A DNA stretch of 64,000 nt from Oscillospiraceae bacterium. GTDB lineage: Bacteria; Bacillota; Clostridia; Saccharofermentanales; Saccharofermentanaceae. A program made the translations under genes and the position numbers. The notes under the pieces were generated by a model, which was given only the letters and a program-made list of their open reading frames with translations, did no database searches and was not told the origin of the DNA. Shown piece after piece: positions 8,953-18,278 of this stretch; the first letter of the stretch is position 1; every line of letters starts with the position of its first letter. The stretch lies in NCBI GenBank assembly GCA_902788505.1, contig CADAKH010000017.1, positions 80,983 through 144,982 of the forward strand. Direction: 5' to 3'.

Positions 8953-9939
8953 ATGGCAATCAAAATAGGTATTTTAGGCTACGGCAACCTCGCAAAAGGC
9001 GTAGAGCTCGCTATCAGACAAAATCCAGATATGGAGCTTGAGGCCGTATTCACAAGAAGAGACCCTGCTTCCGTTAAGACTCTCACATCAGGAATCACTG
9101 TGGTTCCAGTTGCTGAGGCTGCTGACTGGAAGGACAAGATCGATGTTCTCGTTATCTGCGGCGGTTCAGCAACTGACCTGCCCACACAAACACCTGAATA
9201 TGCTTCAATGTTCAATGTAATCGACAGCTTTGATACTCATGCAAAGATTCCCGAACATTTCGCAAACGTTGACAAGGCTGCAGCAGGCTCCAACCATACA
9301 GCGCTCATCTCCGCCGGCTGGGATCCCGGAATGTTCTCTATTAACCGTCTTTACGGCAGCTGCATTCTTCCCGAAGGTAAGGATTACACATTCTGGGGCA
9401 AGGGAGTATCCCAGGGACACTCCGATGCTATCAGAAGAGTTCCCGGCGTAAAGAACGGCAAGCAGTACACGATTCCTGTAGATGCTGCTCTCGAAGCAGT
9501 AAGATCAGGATCCAATCCCGAACTCACAACACGTCAGAAGCACACAAGAGAGTGCTTCGTCGTAGCTGAAGAAGGTGCTGATCTCGCCCTCATCGAGAAG
9601 ACCATTAAGGAAATGCCCAACTACTTTGCAGATTACGACACAACAGTTCACTTCATTTCCGAAGAAGAGTTCGTAAGAGATCACTCAAGGATCAACCATG
9701 GCGGTTTCGTATTCCGCACAGGCAAGACAGGCGTTAACGGCGAGAACAAGCACGTTATCGAGTATTCATTGAAGCTCGACTCCAACCCTGAGTTCACAGG
9801 TTCCGTTCTCACAGCTTATGCAAGAGCCATCTACCGTCTCTCACAGAAGGGCGACTTCGGATGCAAGACTGTTTTCGATATCGCACCCGCTCTTCTCTCA
9901 CCTCTTTCCGGCGAAGAATTAAGAGCTCACCTGCTGTAA
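8953..9939 (+). CDS. ddh: meso-Diaminopimelate dehydrogenase
   Basis: 328 residues. NADPH-dependent reductive amination of tetrahydrodipicolinate to meso-DAP in one step, feeding lysine and peptidoglycan synthesis. N-terminal Rossmann motif GILGYGNLAKG; the middle GWDPGMFSINR and the C-terminal SRINHGGFV are typical of the Ddh family, as is the length. The ATG at 8932 is not the start, because AAGGAGG lies between it and the ATG at 8953, eight bases before the latter. Strong terminator at 9960. The gene implies meso-DAP-type peptidoglycan. Confidence 0.96.
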   Translation: MAIKIGILGYGNLAKGVELAIRQNPDMELEAVFTRRDPASVKTLTSGITVVPVAEAADWKDKIDVLVICGGSATDLPTQTPEYASMFNVIDSFDTHAKIPEHFANVDKAAAGSNHTALISAGWDPGMFSINRLYGSCILPEGKDYTFWGKGVSQGHSDAIRRVPGVKNGKQYTIPVDAALEAVRSGSNPELTTRQKHTRECFVVAEEGADLALIEKTIKEMPNYFADYDTTVHFISEEEFVRDHSRINHGGFVFRTGKTGVNGENKHVIEYSLKLDSNPEFTGSVLTAYARAIYRLSQKGDFGCKTVFDIAPALLSPLSGEELRAHLL

Positions 9940-9959
9940 TAAGAATCAAGCTTAAATAC

Positions 9960-9997
9960 AAGCCTGCATACCTGAAAGAACCGGTATGCAGGCTTTT
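9960..9997 (+). terminator. Strong rho-independent terminator of ddh
   Basis: Thirteen-base arms AAGCCTGCATACC / GGTATGCAGGCTT with a ten-base loop, followed by a T run. Confidence 0.92.
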
Positions 9998-10528
9998 TTC
10001 TTCTGAACGTATGCGGGATCGAACCGTCGAAGCCATCAGAAGCTGTTTAATTCTTAATCCGTATCGCCTTAGAAATGTATTATTGCGGACATATAATTTC
10101 TTGCAGGTTTTATGTCGGCTTTTCAGAGCTTTTCTCCTTATATCTGACAAGGTTTAGCTGTTCTTATACAATCTTTACGTGTGTTTGTTTGAGACATTGT
10201 AAGAAATCCATATATATTGGGACAGATTTTGCCGGTATCAATCAAGCATGCCTGTTAAGGGCAAGACATAACAATTTATCTGTATAAAATCTGACAAGAT
10301 ATCACTGAAAAACCGCTAAAATCGACTATAAACCTGAAAAAGCCTTCAATGAACTGACAAAAAAGCTTTGAAATACCCTGAATAAACCGACACGAAATTA
10401 GGGATTCCCGGTAGCACCTGCTGGTTGTGATGGGTCAATCCCGCCAAAATCAGACGAGGCCTTTGGGAAGTTTCATTTTCTGTCAAAAAGTCATCCACCG
10501 TATATAAAGCCTGATAAACAGCCAAAAG
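9998..10528. other. Gene-free half kilobase with possible structured RNA
   Basis: No convincing coding sequence: the short open frames lack ribosome binding sites and family features. Three exact copies of CTGACAA (10144, 10291, 10354) and looser ones near 10480 and 10511 are scattered through it. At 10401-10442 a stem GGGATT/AATCCC encloses a second pairing (AGCA/TGCT flanked by CC and GG), which looks like a folded RNA element. No known riboswitch, 6S, RNase P, SRP or tmRNA signature was recognised. Confidence 0.4.
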
Positions 10529-10558
10529 AAAACCGCCCGCTGATTAAGCGGACGGCTT
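10529..10558 (-). terminator. Terminator of the branched-chain aminotransferase gene
   Basis: Minus strand: nine-base stem CCGTCCGCT / AGCGGGCGG with one G-T pair and a five-base loop, followed by TTTTCTTTT. It starts about 25 bases after the stop codon. Confidence 0.85.
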
Positions 10559-10581
10559 GAAAAAACTGATTTAGCTGAATA

Positions 10582-11616
10582 TCAGAGCTTGATCTCCATG
10601 ATCCAGCCCTCAGGTGCTTCAACAGTACCCATCTGGATGCCTGTGAGAGTCTCTCTGAGCTTTGTCATGACAGGGCCCATCTCCTCCATGCCAGAAGCGA
10701 ACTTGAATTCCTTGCCGTGGTCGTTGATGGATCCGAGAGGTGAGATAACTGCAGCTGTACCGCAGAGACCGCCTTCTGTGAACTTACCGCTCATGATCTC
10801 GTCGAGATAAACTTCTCTCTCCTCGATCTTCATGCCGCAATAGTGCTCTGCAACGTAAACAAGAGATCTTCTTGTGATGGAAGGCAGGATAGAATCGGAC
10901 TTAGGTACAACGAGTGTGCCCTTACCGTCTGTGAGGATGATGTTAGCTCCGCCTGTCTCCTCGATCTTTGTACGTGTAGCAGGATCGAGATAGATGTTCT
11001 CGGCAAAGCCTTCCTTGTGAGCGGTAACGATTGCGTGGAGAGACATAGCATAGTTAAGACCTGCCTTGATGTTACCTGTTCCATGCGGAGCAGCACGGTC
11101 AAAGTCAGAGATCTTAACAGCAATCGGCTTTGCGCCGCCCTTGAAGTAAGGACCTACAGGTGTAGCAAAGATTCTGTACTGATAGTCATCAGCAGGCTTA
11201 ACGCCGATAACGGGATTAATACCGAAGATATAAGGTCTCAGGTAAAGAGAAGCGCCTGAACCGTACGGAGGAACCCAAGCTGCATTGCCTGCAACGGTCT
11301 CCTGAACTGATCTGAGGAACAATTCCTTGGAAATCGGAGGAATCTCGAGACGGACTGCTGAGTCATGAAGTCTGTCAGCGTTGAGGTCAGGACGGAAAGT
11401 AACGATTCTGCCGTCTACTGTCTCATAAGCCTTAAGGCCTTCAAATACTGTCTGGGCATACTGAAGAACGCCTGCGTCCTCACTCATGACGATCATGTCG
11501 TCATCGATAAGAGCGCCTTCATCCCATGCGCCGTTCGTGTAGTTAGCTACGAATCTCTTATCTGTCTTCTGATAAGAGAAGGTCAGGTTTGACCAATCGA
11601 GATTCTTCTTTTCCAT
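10582..11616 (-). CDS. ilvE: Branched-chain amino acid aminotransferase
   Basis: 344 residues, cytoplasmic, PLP-dependent fold-type IV. It performs the last step of leucine, isoleucine and valine synthesis and the first step of their breakdown. FEGLKAY near residue 60 and GTGNIKAGLNYA (with the PLP-binding lysine in NIKAG) near 180 are the family signatures. Length matches the type II enzymes. ATG with AAGGA upstream and its own promoter at 11661-11690. There is no T-box or attenuator in the short leader, so it is not visibly controlled by amino acid supply here. leuCDB lies elsewhere in the window, not in the same operon. Confidence 0.95.
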   Translation of the reverse strand: MEKKNLDWSNLTFSYQKTDKRFVANYTNGAWDEGALIDDDMIVMSEDAGVLQYAQTVFEGLKAYETVDGRIVTFRPDLNADRLHDSAVRLEIPPISKELFLRSVQETVAGNAAWVPPYGSGASLYLRPYIFGINPVIGVKPADDYQYRIFATPVGPYFKGGAKPIAVKISDFDRAAPHGTGNIKAGLNYAMSLHAIVTAHKEGFAENIYLDPATRTKIEETGGANIILTDGKGTLVVPKSDSILPSITRRSLVYVAEHYCGMKIEEREVYLDEIMSGKFTEGGLCGTAAVISPLGSINDHGKEFKFASGMEEMGPVMTKLRETLTGIQMGTVEAPEGWIMEIKL

Positions 11617-11660
11617 AAAACATTCCTTCTTTCTTAAAGATTGTTTTTAATTAACTAAGC

Positions 11661-11690
11661 ATTATACTCCAACAGTTCAAATCGGAGCAA
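11661..11690 (-). promoter_or_regulatory. Promoter of ilvE
   Basis: Minus strand: -35 TTGCTC (11685-11690), 18-base spacer, -10 TATAAT (11661-11666). Confidence 0.55.
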
Positions 11691-11696
11691 TACAGA

Positions 11697-12806
11697 TTAT
11701 ACAAATCTGTAACCGCAAGCGTGGTAAACCTTTTTACCTGCCTTTATAACCGGTGAATCAAATTGGGGAAGGTTAACTGCGTTAGGTACCATCTGAGCCT
11801 CAAGGCAGATAGCATCATACTGACCGTATGCCTTTGTTGTCTTCTGATCAAGAGGGCTGCCGAGGTTGTTGCCTGCATAGATCTGAATACCGGGGAGATC
11901 AGTTAAGCATTCCATGGTGATTCCTGACTCAGGTGCAGTAACTGCAGCGGCAAAAGAGAATGTGCCGGCAGTTGTATTGAGACAGAAGTTCTGGTCGATA
12001 CCCTTAGAGATGACCATCTGATGATCCTGGCTGTCGTTGAGCTCACCGATAAAACGGTATTCCCTGCAATCGAACACCGTTCCCTCAACATCTAAGAGCT
12101 CGCCTGTAGGAACGTTCATGTCGTCCTTAATGGTGATCTTATCAGAATTGATCATGATGAGATCGTTGTTGACTGTGCCTTCAGCGTTCTCTCCACGGAG
12201 ATTGAAGTAAGCATGGTTGGTGGGGGCAAAGATAGTATCCTTGTCTGTCTTTCCGCAGTAAAGGATAAGGAATGTCTTGTCTTCGAGCCAGCAGTACATA
12301 ACCTTTGTATCAAGGTTGCCGGGGAAACCGGTAGCTCCGTCAGGGCTTGTGTAGCTTAAGAGCACCGCACCGCCGTCGCATCCGGGAATGCCTGCGATCT
12401 TGGAGTCGAGAATGATCTCGTCAGCCTCTTCTTCAGAGAGGATCTTGCCGTCCCAGAAAACATTATGGTAACCGGGGTTGCCGGAGTGAAGGTTGTTCTC
12501 GCCCTCATTCTTCGGGATGTGATACTCTTCACCGTTGATAACAAATGAAGCATTCTTGATCCTGTTTGCAGAACGTCCTACAACCGCACCGTGATTGGCA
12601 CCGTTGCCCATATATTCATCAAGACCTTTGCATCCGAGCATGATATCGGTAGGCTTGCCGTCCTTATCAGGTACGATAAGATTCGTGATAACAGCTCCGT
12701 ATGTGATAACGGAAGCTTCATAGCCGCCGTCAATGGTTATCGTGAACTTTTTTGCTTTAAGATCGGGATTGGTTGCAGATACATAGTCACTGGTTGAAAT
12801 AGCCAT
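11697..12806 (-). CDS. galM: Aldose 1-epimerase (mutarotase)
   Basis: 369 residues. It interconverts alpha and beta anomers of galactose/glucose, the entry to the Leloir pathway. NGANHGAVVGRSANRIKNA near residue 75 (sugar-contacting Asn/Arg), TNHAYFNLRG near 195 (catalytic His) and CLEAQMVPNAVN near 330 (catalytic Glu) are all present, so it should be active. ATG with GGAGG upstream; extended -10 at 12841. It is transcribed divergently from tRNA-Ala. Two LacZ/GH2-type genes in the window fit a galactoside diet, although they are not adjacent. Confidence 0.95.
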   Translation of the reverse strand: MAISTSDYVSATNPDLKAKKFTITIDGGYEASVITYGAVITNLIVPDKDGKPTDIMLGCKGLDEYMGNGANHGAVVGRSANRIKNASFVINGEEYHIPKNEGENNLHSGNPGYHNVFWDGKILSEEEADEIILDSKIAGIPGCDGGAVLLSYTSPDGATGFPGNLDTKVMYCWLEDKTFLILYCGKTDKDTIFAPTNHAYFNLRGENAEGTVNNDLIMINSDKITIKDDMNVPTGELLDVEGTVFDCREYRFIGELNDSQDHQMVISKGIDQNFCLNTTAGTFSFAAAVTAPESGITMECLTDLPGIQIYAGNNLGSPLDQKTTKAYGQYDAICLEAQMVPNAVNLPQFDSPVIKAGKKVYHACGYRFV

Positions 12807-12840
12807 ATTCTCTAACCTCCAAAAGGATTTACTTCAAAGG

Positions 12841-12849
12841 ATTATAGCA
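12841..12849 (-). promoter_or_regulatory. Extended -10 promoter of galM
   Basis: Minus strand TGCTATAAT, 35 bases before the start codon; no clear -35. Confidence 0.5.
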
Positions 12850-12891
12850 TAATAAAAGCTCTTAAAAATATGCGTTTTATAGTATCTTTGC

Positions 12892-12920
12892 TTGCTTAAA
12901 GCCATATCGCCACGTATAAT
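12892..12920 (+). promoter_or_regulatory. Promoter of tRNA-Ala
   Basis: -35 TTGCTT (12892-12897), 17-base spacer, consensus -10 TATAAT (12915-12920), eleven bases before the tRNA. Confidence 0.75.
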
Positions 12921-12931
12921 TTTCACCAGAC

Positions 12932-13006
12932 GGGGCATTAGCGCAGTGGGAGCGCATCACACTGGCAGTGTGGGGGTCACGGGTTCAAGTCCCGTATGCT
13001 CCACCA
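12932..13006 (+). tRNA. tRNA-Ala (anticodon GGC)
   Basis: 75 bases including an encoded CCA. Acceptor GGGGCAT / ATGCTCC contains the G3-U70 wobble that is the identity element of alanyl-tRNA synthetase. D stem GCGC/GCGC; anticodon stem TCACA/TGTGG around CTGGCAG (anticodon GGC); T arm ACGGG-TTCAAGT-CCCGT. It reads GCC and GCU codons. It has its own promoter and terminator. Confidence 0.97.
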
Positions 13007-13009
13007 AAA

Positions 13010-13042
13010 GGCCGCTCAAACTTTTTGTGTTTGGGCGGCCTA
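13010..13042. terminator. Bidirectional terminator between tRNA-Ala and pepT
   Basis: Twelve-base perfect arms GGCCGCTCAAAC / GTTTGGGCGGCC with a seven-base T-rich loop. It serves the tRNA on the plus strand and pepT, whose stop is at 13049, on the minus strand. The plus-side T tract is poor (TAATTATTT). Confidence 0.8.
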
Positions 13043-13048
13043 ATTATT

Positions 13049-14281
13049 TCAGCATTCTGCTATCCCGATCAGAAGTTCTGTGATCTTCTCCATGGATTCC
13101 TTACAGACATATTCAAATACGCCGTGATAATTATGACCGCCGGAACAGATGTTGGGACACGGAAGTCCCATAAAAGATAAAGCAGCACCGTCAGTTCCGC
13201 CACGTATCGGTTCTGAAAAAGGCATAATACCAACCTTTTTCATTGCATCGGTACACCTGTCTATTATAAAAGCATTGTCAGGCATGATCTCGGATATCAT
13301 GTTGTAATAAGTGTCAGAGATATCAACGGTTATGACGGCTCCCGGATTATCTTCCATGACTTTTTTGCATATGCTCTTAAGACGCGCCTTCTTCTCTTCG
13401 AAAAGTTCCCTGTCGTGGTCACGGATGAGATATCTCATGACCGTCTTTTCACATGAGCCGGAAAGCTCGAAAAGATGGAAGAATCCTTCATGATCACGGG
13501 TGGTCTCAGGCCGCTCGCTGTCCGGCAGCTGCGCATCGATCAGGCCTGAAAGACGCAGGGAGTTGATCATCTTGCCGTATGCATCACCCGGATGGACTGT
13601 TCGTCCTTCTATCGTTATAACGGCACTTGCAGCATTGAAGTTCTCATAAGAGATCTCCCCTATCCTTCCGCCATCTACTGTATACGCGTAATCCGCATCA
13701 AACTCCGAAAGATCAAAATGCTTCGTTCCTTCCCCGATCTCTTCGTCAGGTGTAAATGCGATCCTGATATCACCATGGGGCACATCGGGATGGCTCATGA
13801 AGTATCCGGCCATACTCATTATCTCAGCTATACCAGCCTTGTCGTCTGCACCAAGAAGTGTTGTACCGTCCGTGGTGATAAGCGTCTGCCCCGTGTAAAG
13901 CTTTAGATCCGGGAAAAACTCCGGTGAAAGTACCTTACCGTTGCCGAGTTCAATATCGCTGCCGTCGTAGTTTTCAATGAATTTCGGGCAGACACATTTT
14001 CCGGGCGCTTCAGGTGAAGTATCCATATGTGATATGAAACCGATCTTAGGCGATACGGTTTCGGAACCCGGTGTTGCTTTAATTCTGCAATACACATAGC
14101 AGTGTTCAGAATCGAAAGTGATGTCATCTTCAGGAACTCCCATTTCCTTCAGTTCTGCAATCAGCATCCTTGCAAGATCAAACTGTTTTGCCGTGCTGGG
14201 TGATGTTCCGGTCTCTTCGTCAGAAGCCGTATCAACCGATATATATCTAATGAATCTTGAAGTTACATCTTCATTTTGCAT
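13049..14281 (-). CDS. pepT: Peptidase T (tripeptide aminopeptidase)
   Basis: 410 residues, cytoplasmic M20 metallopeptidase that removes the N-terminal residue from tripeptides. Metal ligands and catalytic acids are visible: GFISHMDTSPE (near 88), LLGADDKAGIAEI (near 150), FTPDEEIGEG with the catalytic Glu pair (near 185) and YTVDGG (near 210). ATG at 14281 chosen; AAGGGA lies eleven bases upstream. A TTG two codons earlier has a spacing of about five and is the alternative. It shares the terminator at 13010 with tRNA-Ala. Confidence 0.95.
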   Translation of the reverse strand: MQNEDVTSRFIRYISVDTASDEETGTSPSTAKQFDLARMLIAELKEMGVPEDDITFDSEHCYVYCRIKATPGSETVSPKIGFISHMDTSPEAPGKCVCPKFIENYDGSDIELGNGKVLSPEFFPDLKLYTGQTLITTDGTTLLGADDKAGIAEIMSMAGYFMSHPDVPHGDIRIAFTPDEEIGEGTKHFDLSEFDADYAYTVDGGRIGEISYENFNAASAVITIEGRTVHPGDAYGKMINSLRLSGLIDAQLPDSERPETTRDHEGFFHLFELSGSCEKTVMRYLIRDHDRELFEEKKARLKSICKKVMEDNPGAVITVDISDTYYNMISEIMPDNAFIIDRCTDAMKKVGIMPFSEPIRGGTDGAALSFMGLPCPNICSGGHNYHGVFEYVCKESMEKITELLIGIAEC

Positions 14282-14406
14282 AGTCAAACCGTTCCCTTCA
14301 TGTTTATCAGCTCACTATTTCAATGGAAATTCTACTACAACTGTGAGATAAATAGATATTATGAAAAGCATTTGAACCAACCTGCCGGAATTAAGGAGGC
14401 ACATCA

Positions 14407-16749
14407 ATGAAGATCCCTTTTAACAACGACTGGATATATAACGATTATTTCGGTTCTCTCCCCTCAGGTGAAACTGTCCGCATTCCTCATACGGTTGCTG
14501 TTACACCATACGACTATTTCGATGAATCAATATATCAGAAGATAAGCGGATATCAGAAAGAATTTGACTTACCTGACGAAGCTTCCGGCAAACGTGTATT
14601 CCTTGTTTTCAACGGCATTGCTCACCAGGCAACTGTCTTTGTCAACGGTAAGGAAGAAGCATCTCACAACTGCGGATATACTGCTTTTGAAGTTGAGATC
14701 ACTGATGTTGTAAAAAAGAGCAGGAACACGGTAAAAGTCCGTGTTGACAGCAACGAGACACTGAACATTCCGCCGTTCGGATTTGTTATCGACTACATGA
14801 CATATGGCGGCATCTACAGAGAAGTCTATCTTGATATCAGGCCGGAAAACTATATCTCCGATGTTTTTGCCAAAGCAGGAGCTGACGGGATCCTCGATCT
14901 TGAAGTAACCTTTGCAAACGAAACTGTTCCTTACAATATCAGTCTTAAAGAAAAGGAATCCGGCAAGGAAATATTCTCCGCACAGGATATAAATGATTCA
15001 CACTATGTAAGTCAGGCCATATCCGGTATAAGGAAATGGGATATCGATGATCCTTTCCTTTATGATCTTACCGTATCTACTGCTGATGATACATATAAGA
15101 CCACGGTAGGATTCAGGGATTCCGAATTCAGATCTGACGGATATTATCTCAACGGCAGAAAAGTTAAGATCAGAGGTCTAAACCGCCATCAGTCCTACCC
15201 TTATGCCGGTTATGCTATGCCTAAGTCGATACAAAGATACGATGCCGACATCATGAAAAACGAACTGGGCTTAAATGCCGTCAGGACATCACACTATCCG
15301 CAGTCACAGCATTTCATAGACAGATGCGATGAATTGGGACTTCTTGTGTTCACTGAGATCCCGGGTTGGCAGCATATCGGAGATTCGGAATGGAAAGAAC
15401 AGGCCGTAAAAAATGTTGAGGAAATGATACTTCAATACAGAAACCATCCTTCAATAATCCTTTGGGGCGTCAGGATCAACGAATCCGTTGACGACGATGA
15501 GCTTTATAAAAGGACAAATGAGCTTGCCCGCAAGCTTGATCCTTCCCGTCCGACAGGCGGAGTCAGATATCTTAAAAAGAGCAGCTTCCTTGAAGATGTT
15601 TATACATTCAACGACTTCAGCCACGACGGAACGGCGCCGGGCTGCGAAGCAAAAAAGAAAGTCGCGACGGACGTTAATGCTCCATATCTCATCAGCGAAT
15701 ATAACGGTCACATGTTCCCTACAAAGCCGTTCGATTCCGAAGAACACAGATTGGAACATGCGCTCCGCCATGCAAACGTGCTTGATGCAGTTGCCAAAAA
15801 CTCTGATATTGCCGGTTCATTCGGATGGTGTTTTTTCGATTACAACACTCATCAGGATTTCGGCTCGGGCGACCGCATCTGCTATCACGGTGTAACCGAT
15901 ATGTTCAGGAATCCCAAGCAGGCTGCTGCCGTTTACAGTGCATGCGGTGATCTGAAAGAGCCTTTCCTTGAATTAAGTTCTTCTTTCGATATCGGTGAAC
16001 ATCCTGCCGGCAACCGCGGAAAAACATATCTTTACACGAACTGCGACAGTGTAAAGATGTATAAAAACGACCTGTTCATCAAGGAATACACTCACAAAGA
16101 CACAGAGTATAAACACCTGAGGAACGCCCCGATCCTTATTGACGATTTCATCGGTGATCAGATGAAAAAGAACGAGGGTTTTACCGCAAGACAGAATAAG
16201 ATTGTCAAAGAAGCCTTAAACTACATAGGCATATACGGCATGAACAACATACCTCCCAAGATCAAGATGCGGCTTGCAGAAGCAATGGCTGTATATCACA
16301 TGAAATTTGAAGATGCCTATATGCTGTTCGGAAAATATATCGGCAACTGGGGCGGCACTTCACTGAAATTTGTTTTCGAAGGTTATAAGGACGGAAAACT
16401 AGTAAAGACTGTCACAAAGGCTGCATTCAAAAAGCTTCATATGGATATAAAGTGTTCTTCGCTAAAGCTCACCGAAAAGGATACTTACGACGCAGCTTCG
16501 GTAAGGATCACGATCTGCGATCAGTATGGAAATATCCAGCCGTTCTTCGGTGACAGCCTCCCCCTGAAGATAGAAGGCGCAGCTGATATAATCGGGCCTT
16601 CCCGCGCACGCATAAGCGGAGGTATGGGAGGCACATATATCAGGACAAAAGGTCAGGGCAAGATAACTCTTACTGTCTCATGTCCCGAAGGATATGAGCA
16701 AAGCTTTGAGGAAACAAGCAAAACCATTGAATTCGAGTCAGTAAACTGA
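14407..16749 (+). CDS. Glycoside hydrolase family 2 (beta-galactosidase/glucuronidase-like)
   Basis: 780 residues, no signal peptide, so it acts inside the cell on imported glycosides. Order: sugar-binding jelly roll (1-150), Ig-like domain (about 150-240), TIM barrel (about 245-530), then a C-terminal beta-rich part. Active-site motifs are intact: GLNRHQSYP (257-265), AVRTSHYPQS (291-300), acid/base E359 in WGVRINES, nucleophile E431 in ISEYNGHMFP. The WGVRINE form differs from the usual WSLGNE of LacZ and marks a separate GH2 clade; the substrate cannot be fixed. AAGGAGG ribosome binding site. Its stop codon lies inside a hairpin shared with the converging GGDEF gene. Confidence 0.92.
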   Translation: MKIPFNNDWIYNDYFGSLPSGETVRIPHTVAVTPYDYFDESIYQKISGYQKEFDLPDEASGKRVFLVFNGIAHQATVFVNGKEEASHNCGYTAFEVEITDVVKKSRNTVKVRVDSNETLNIPPFGFVIDYMTYGGIYREVYLDIRPENYISDVFAKAGADGILDLEVTFANETVPYNISLKEKESGKEIFSAQDINDSHYVSQAISGIRKWDIDDPFLYDLTVSTADDTYKTTVGFRDSEFRSDGYYLNGRKVKIRGLNRHQSYPYAGYAMPKSIQRYDADIMKNELGLNAVRTSHYPQSQHFIDRCDELGLLVFTEIPGWQHIGDSEWKEQAVKNVEEMILQYRNHPSIILWGVRINESVDDDELYKRTNELARKLDPSRPTGGVRYLKKSSFLEDVYTFNDFSHDGTAPGCEAKKKVATDVNAPYLISEYNGHMFPTKPFDSEEHRLEHALRHANVLDAVAKNSDIAGSFGWCFFDYNTHQDFGSGDRICYHGVTDMFRNPKQAAAVYSACGDLKEPFLELSSSFDIGEHPAGNRGKTYLYTNCDSVKMYKNDLFIKEYTHKDTEYKHLRNAPILIDDFIGDQMKKNEGFTARQNKIVKEALNYIGIYGMNNIPPKIKMRLAEAMAVYHMKFEDAYMLFGKYIGNWGGTSLKFVFEGYKDGKLVKTVTKAAFKKLHMDIKCSSLKLTEKDTYDAASVRITICDQYGNIQPFFGDSLPLKIEGAADIIGPSRARISGGMGGTYIRTKGQGKITLTVSCPEGYEQSFEETSKTIEFESVN

Positions 16750-16764
16750 TCTGAGAAAGATCAG
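16746..16764. terminator. Short hairpin spanning two converging stop codons
   Basis: CTGATCT / AGATCAG with a five-base loop. It contains both the GH2 stop (16747-16749) and the GGDEF stop (16761-16763). There is no T tract, so at best it is a weak bidirectional terminator or an exonuclease barrier. Confidence 0.4.
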
Positions 16765-18278
16765 CGCATAAACTCGGGATGGTCAACGTAGAACTTGGCC
16801 TTGTCTTCGTACATTCTCTGATCGGCAAGTTTCAAGGCTCCGGTTATATCCTTTGAATCGTTCTGATATGCATAACCGATAGCAAAAGATACATTACCGT
16901 ATTTCTTGGAGAGCTTTCTTGCCTTAACGATCTTATCCTTGACCACATCTTCTGTCGTGTAAGCCATGAGGATCATGAACTCATCTCCGCCTGCTCTGAA
17001 GATCTGATCTCCGACAAAGACATTCTGAAGGACCATAGCGGCATTTTTAAGAAGCAGGTCACCTGCCTCATGACCTTCATTGTCATTAACTCTCTTAAGA
17101 CCGTTAAGATCAGCAAACACGATTCCCAGGCCCTTAAGTTCATCATCTTTGTTGCTTCTGATCGCATCGATCTTGTTGTTCATCTCATTTCGGTTCAGAA
17201 CACCAGTAAGCATGTCAATCGAACTCAGATATCTTAATCTGTCCATGAGCTTATGATTGCCGATCTCGGATGCTACAAAATAAACGGTCAGCTCAATGGT
17301 CTCTTTTATCTTTACAGTATTTTCTGTATCAAAATTGCAGGCCCAGATATAACCCAACGTCTCTTCATTATATGTGAGCGGGAAAAGAACAATGCTTTCG
17401 ACATGAGCTGCCATAAGAGATTTATACCAGGCCGGATTCTTCTCTCTTATATATTCCCAGTCATTCCTGTTCTTTACGATAAGTCCGTTGCTTCCTCCGA
17501 TCGTATCCTTCCATGAAAGAGTAAGGTCATAGAAATCCTCACTTAAGCGGTTTTTCATGCTCGGAAGCATAGAATACTCATTACGGGATTCACCCAGGAC
17601 AGAACATGTTCTCTTCTCGTGATCGGTAAGCAGTATTACGCAAGACTGCGCATCGCAGAGTTTTCTTATATCAGATATAACTTCGTCCATTGTGTGATTA
17701 AAGTTAGTTGCGCCTCTGAGCTTGATACAAGTATTTAGCACATCCGTAGCGATAGTTGCTGAGGTGTTGCTCATCTTCTCACTGTCGGCATTGCGGGTAA
17801 CTCTCTGTGAATAAGTACAATAATGAAGATTACCGTCACTTCCCAAAGGCATCATGTACAGATTGAACCAGAAATCAAATCTCTCAGGATGTACATAGGT
17901 ATGCATTGGTTCTTTTAACACTGCACATCTGAAGCAGAAGTCCTCGAAATTAAGATCCTGAGGGAAATATGTCTGATAAAGGCTGTTAGGGACAAACTTG
18001 CTCGTAAGCATCTGAGGCTCATCCGGATTAGCATGTTCTATGGAAGAAATGTAAGCATTATTACCCGTTACAATCCTGATATCACCGTAAGAACCGTCTT
18101 CATTAGTCTCGACAGAGATAATACAAGTCGAGATCTCGAGCATGTTTACAAAACCCTGCAAGTCCATAACCGGCCTCCATAAATCTAATCTTGTATATGA
18201 GATTTTATCACAAGGAATTGAGAAAGTCGTTAATTCCTTATTAAAGTAGTATTTAGGAATTATGATTTGATCTTCCAT
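16761..18278 (-). CDS. Diguanylate cyclase with GAF sensor domain
   Basis: 505 residues, soluble. The N-terminal 180 residues are an unassigned sensory region. A GAF-like domain follows (about 190-330), then a GGDEF domain (about 340-500) with DMLTGVLNR and an intact AGGDEF active site, so it should make cyclic di-GMP. The inhibitory RxxD site five residues upstream reads FVGD, so product inhibition is probably lost. The gene overlaps the upstream ABC permease by 19 bases and has no good ribosome binding site, so it probably depends on translational coupling. The link between an ABC-2 transporter and c-di-GMP synthesis is unusual. No EAL or PilZ gene is in the window. Confidence 0.92.
   Translation of the reverse strand: MEDQIIIPKYYFNKELTTFSIPCDKISYTRLDLWRPVMDLQGFVNMLEISTCIISVETNEDGSYGDIRIVTGNNAYISSIEHANPDEPQMLTSKFVPNSLYQTYFPQDLNFEDFCFRCAVLKEPMHTYVHPERFDFWFNLYMMPLGSDGNLHYCTYSQRVTRNADSEKMSNTSATIATDVLNTCIKLRGATNFNHTMDEVISDIRKLCDAQSCVILLTDHEKRTCSVLGESRNEYSMLPSMKNRLSEDFYDLTLSWKDTIGGSNGLIVKNRNDWEYIREKNPAWYKSLMAAHVESIVLFPLTYNEETLGYIWACNFDTENTVKIKETIELTVYFVASEIGNHKLMDRLRYLSSIDMLTGVLNRNEMNNKIDAIRSNKDDELKGLGIVFADLNGLKRVNDNEGHEAGDLLLKNAAMVLQNVFVGDQIFRAGGDEFMILMAYTTEDVVKDKIVKARKLSKKYGNVSFAIGYAYQNDSKDITGALKLADQRMYEDKAKFYVDHPEFMR

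Noticed and set aside
9861..10287. Short plus-strand frames in the gene-free region after ddh
   Set aside because: They begin inside ddh or its terminator, and lack ribosome binding sites and recognisable features.
12892..13180. Open frames running through tRNA-Ala
   Set aside because: Translation of the tRNA and its terminator.
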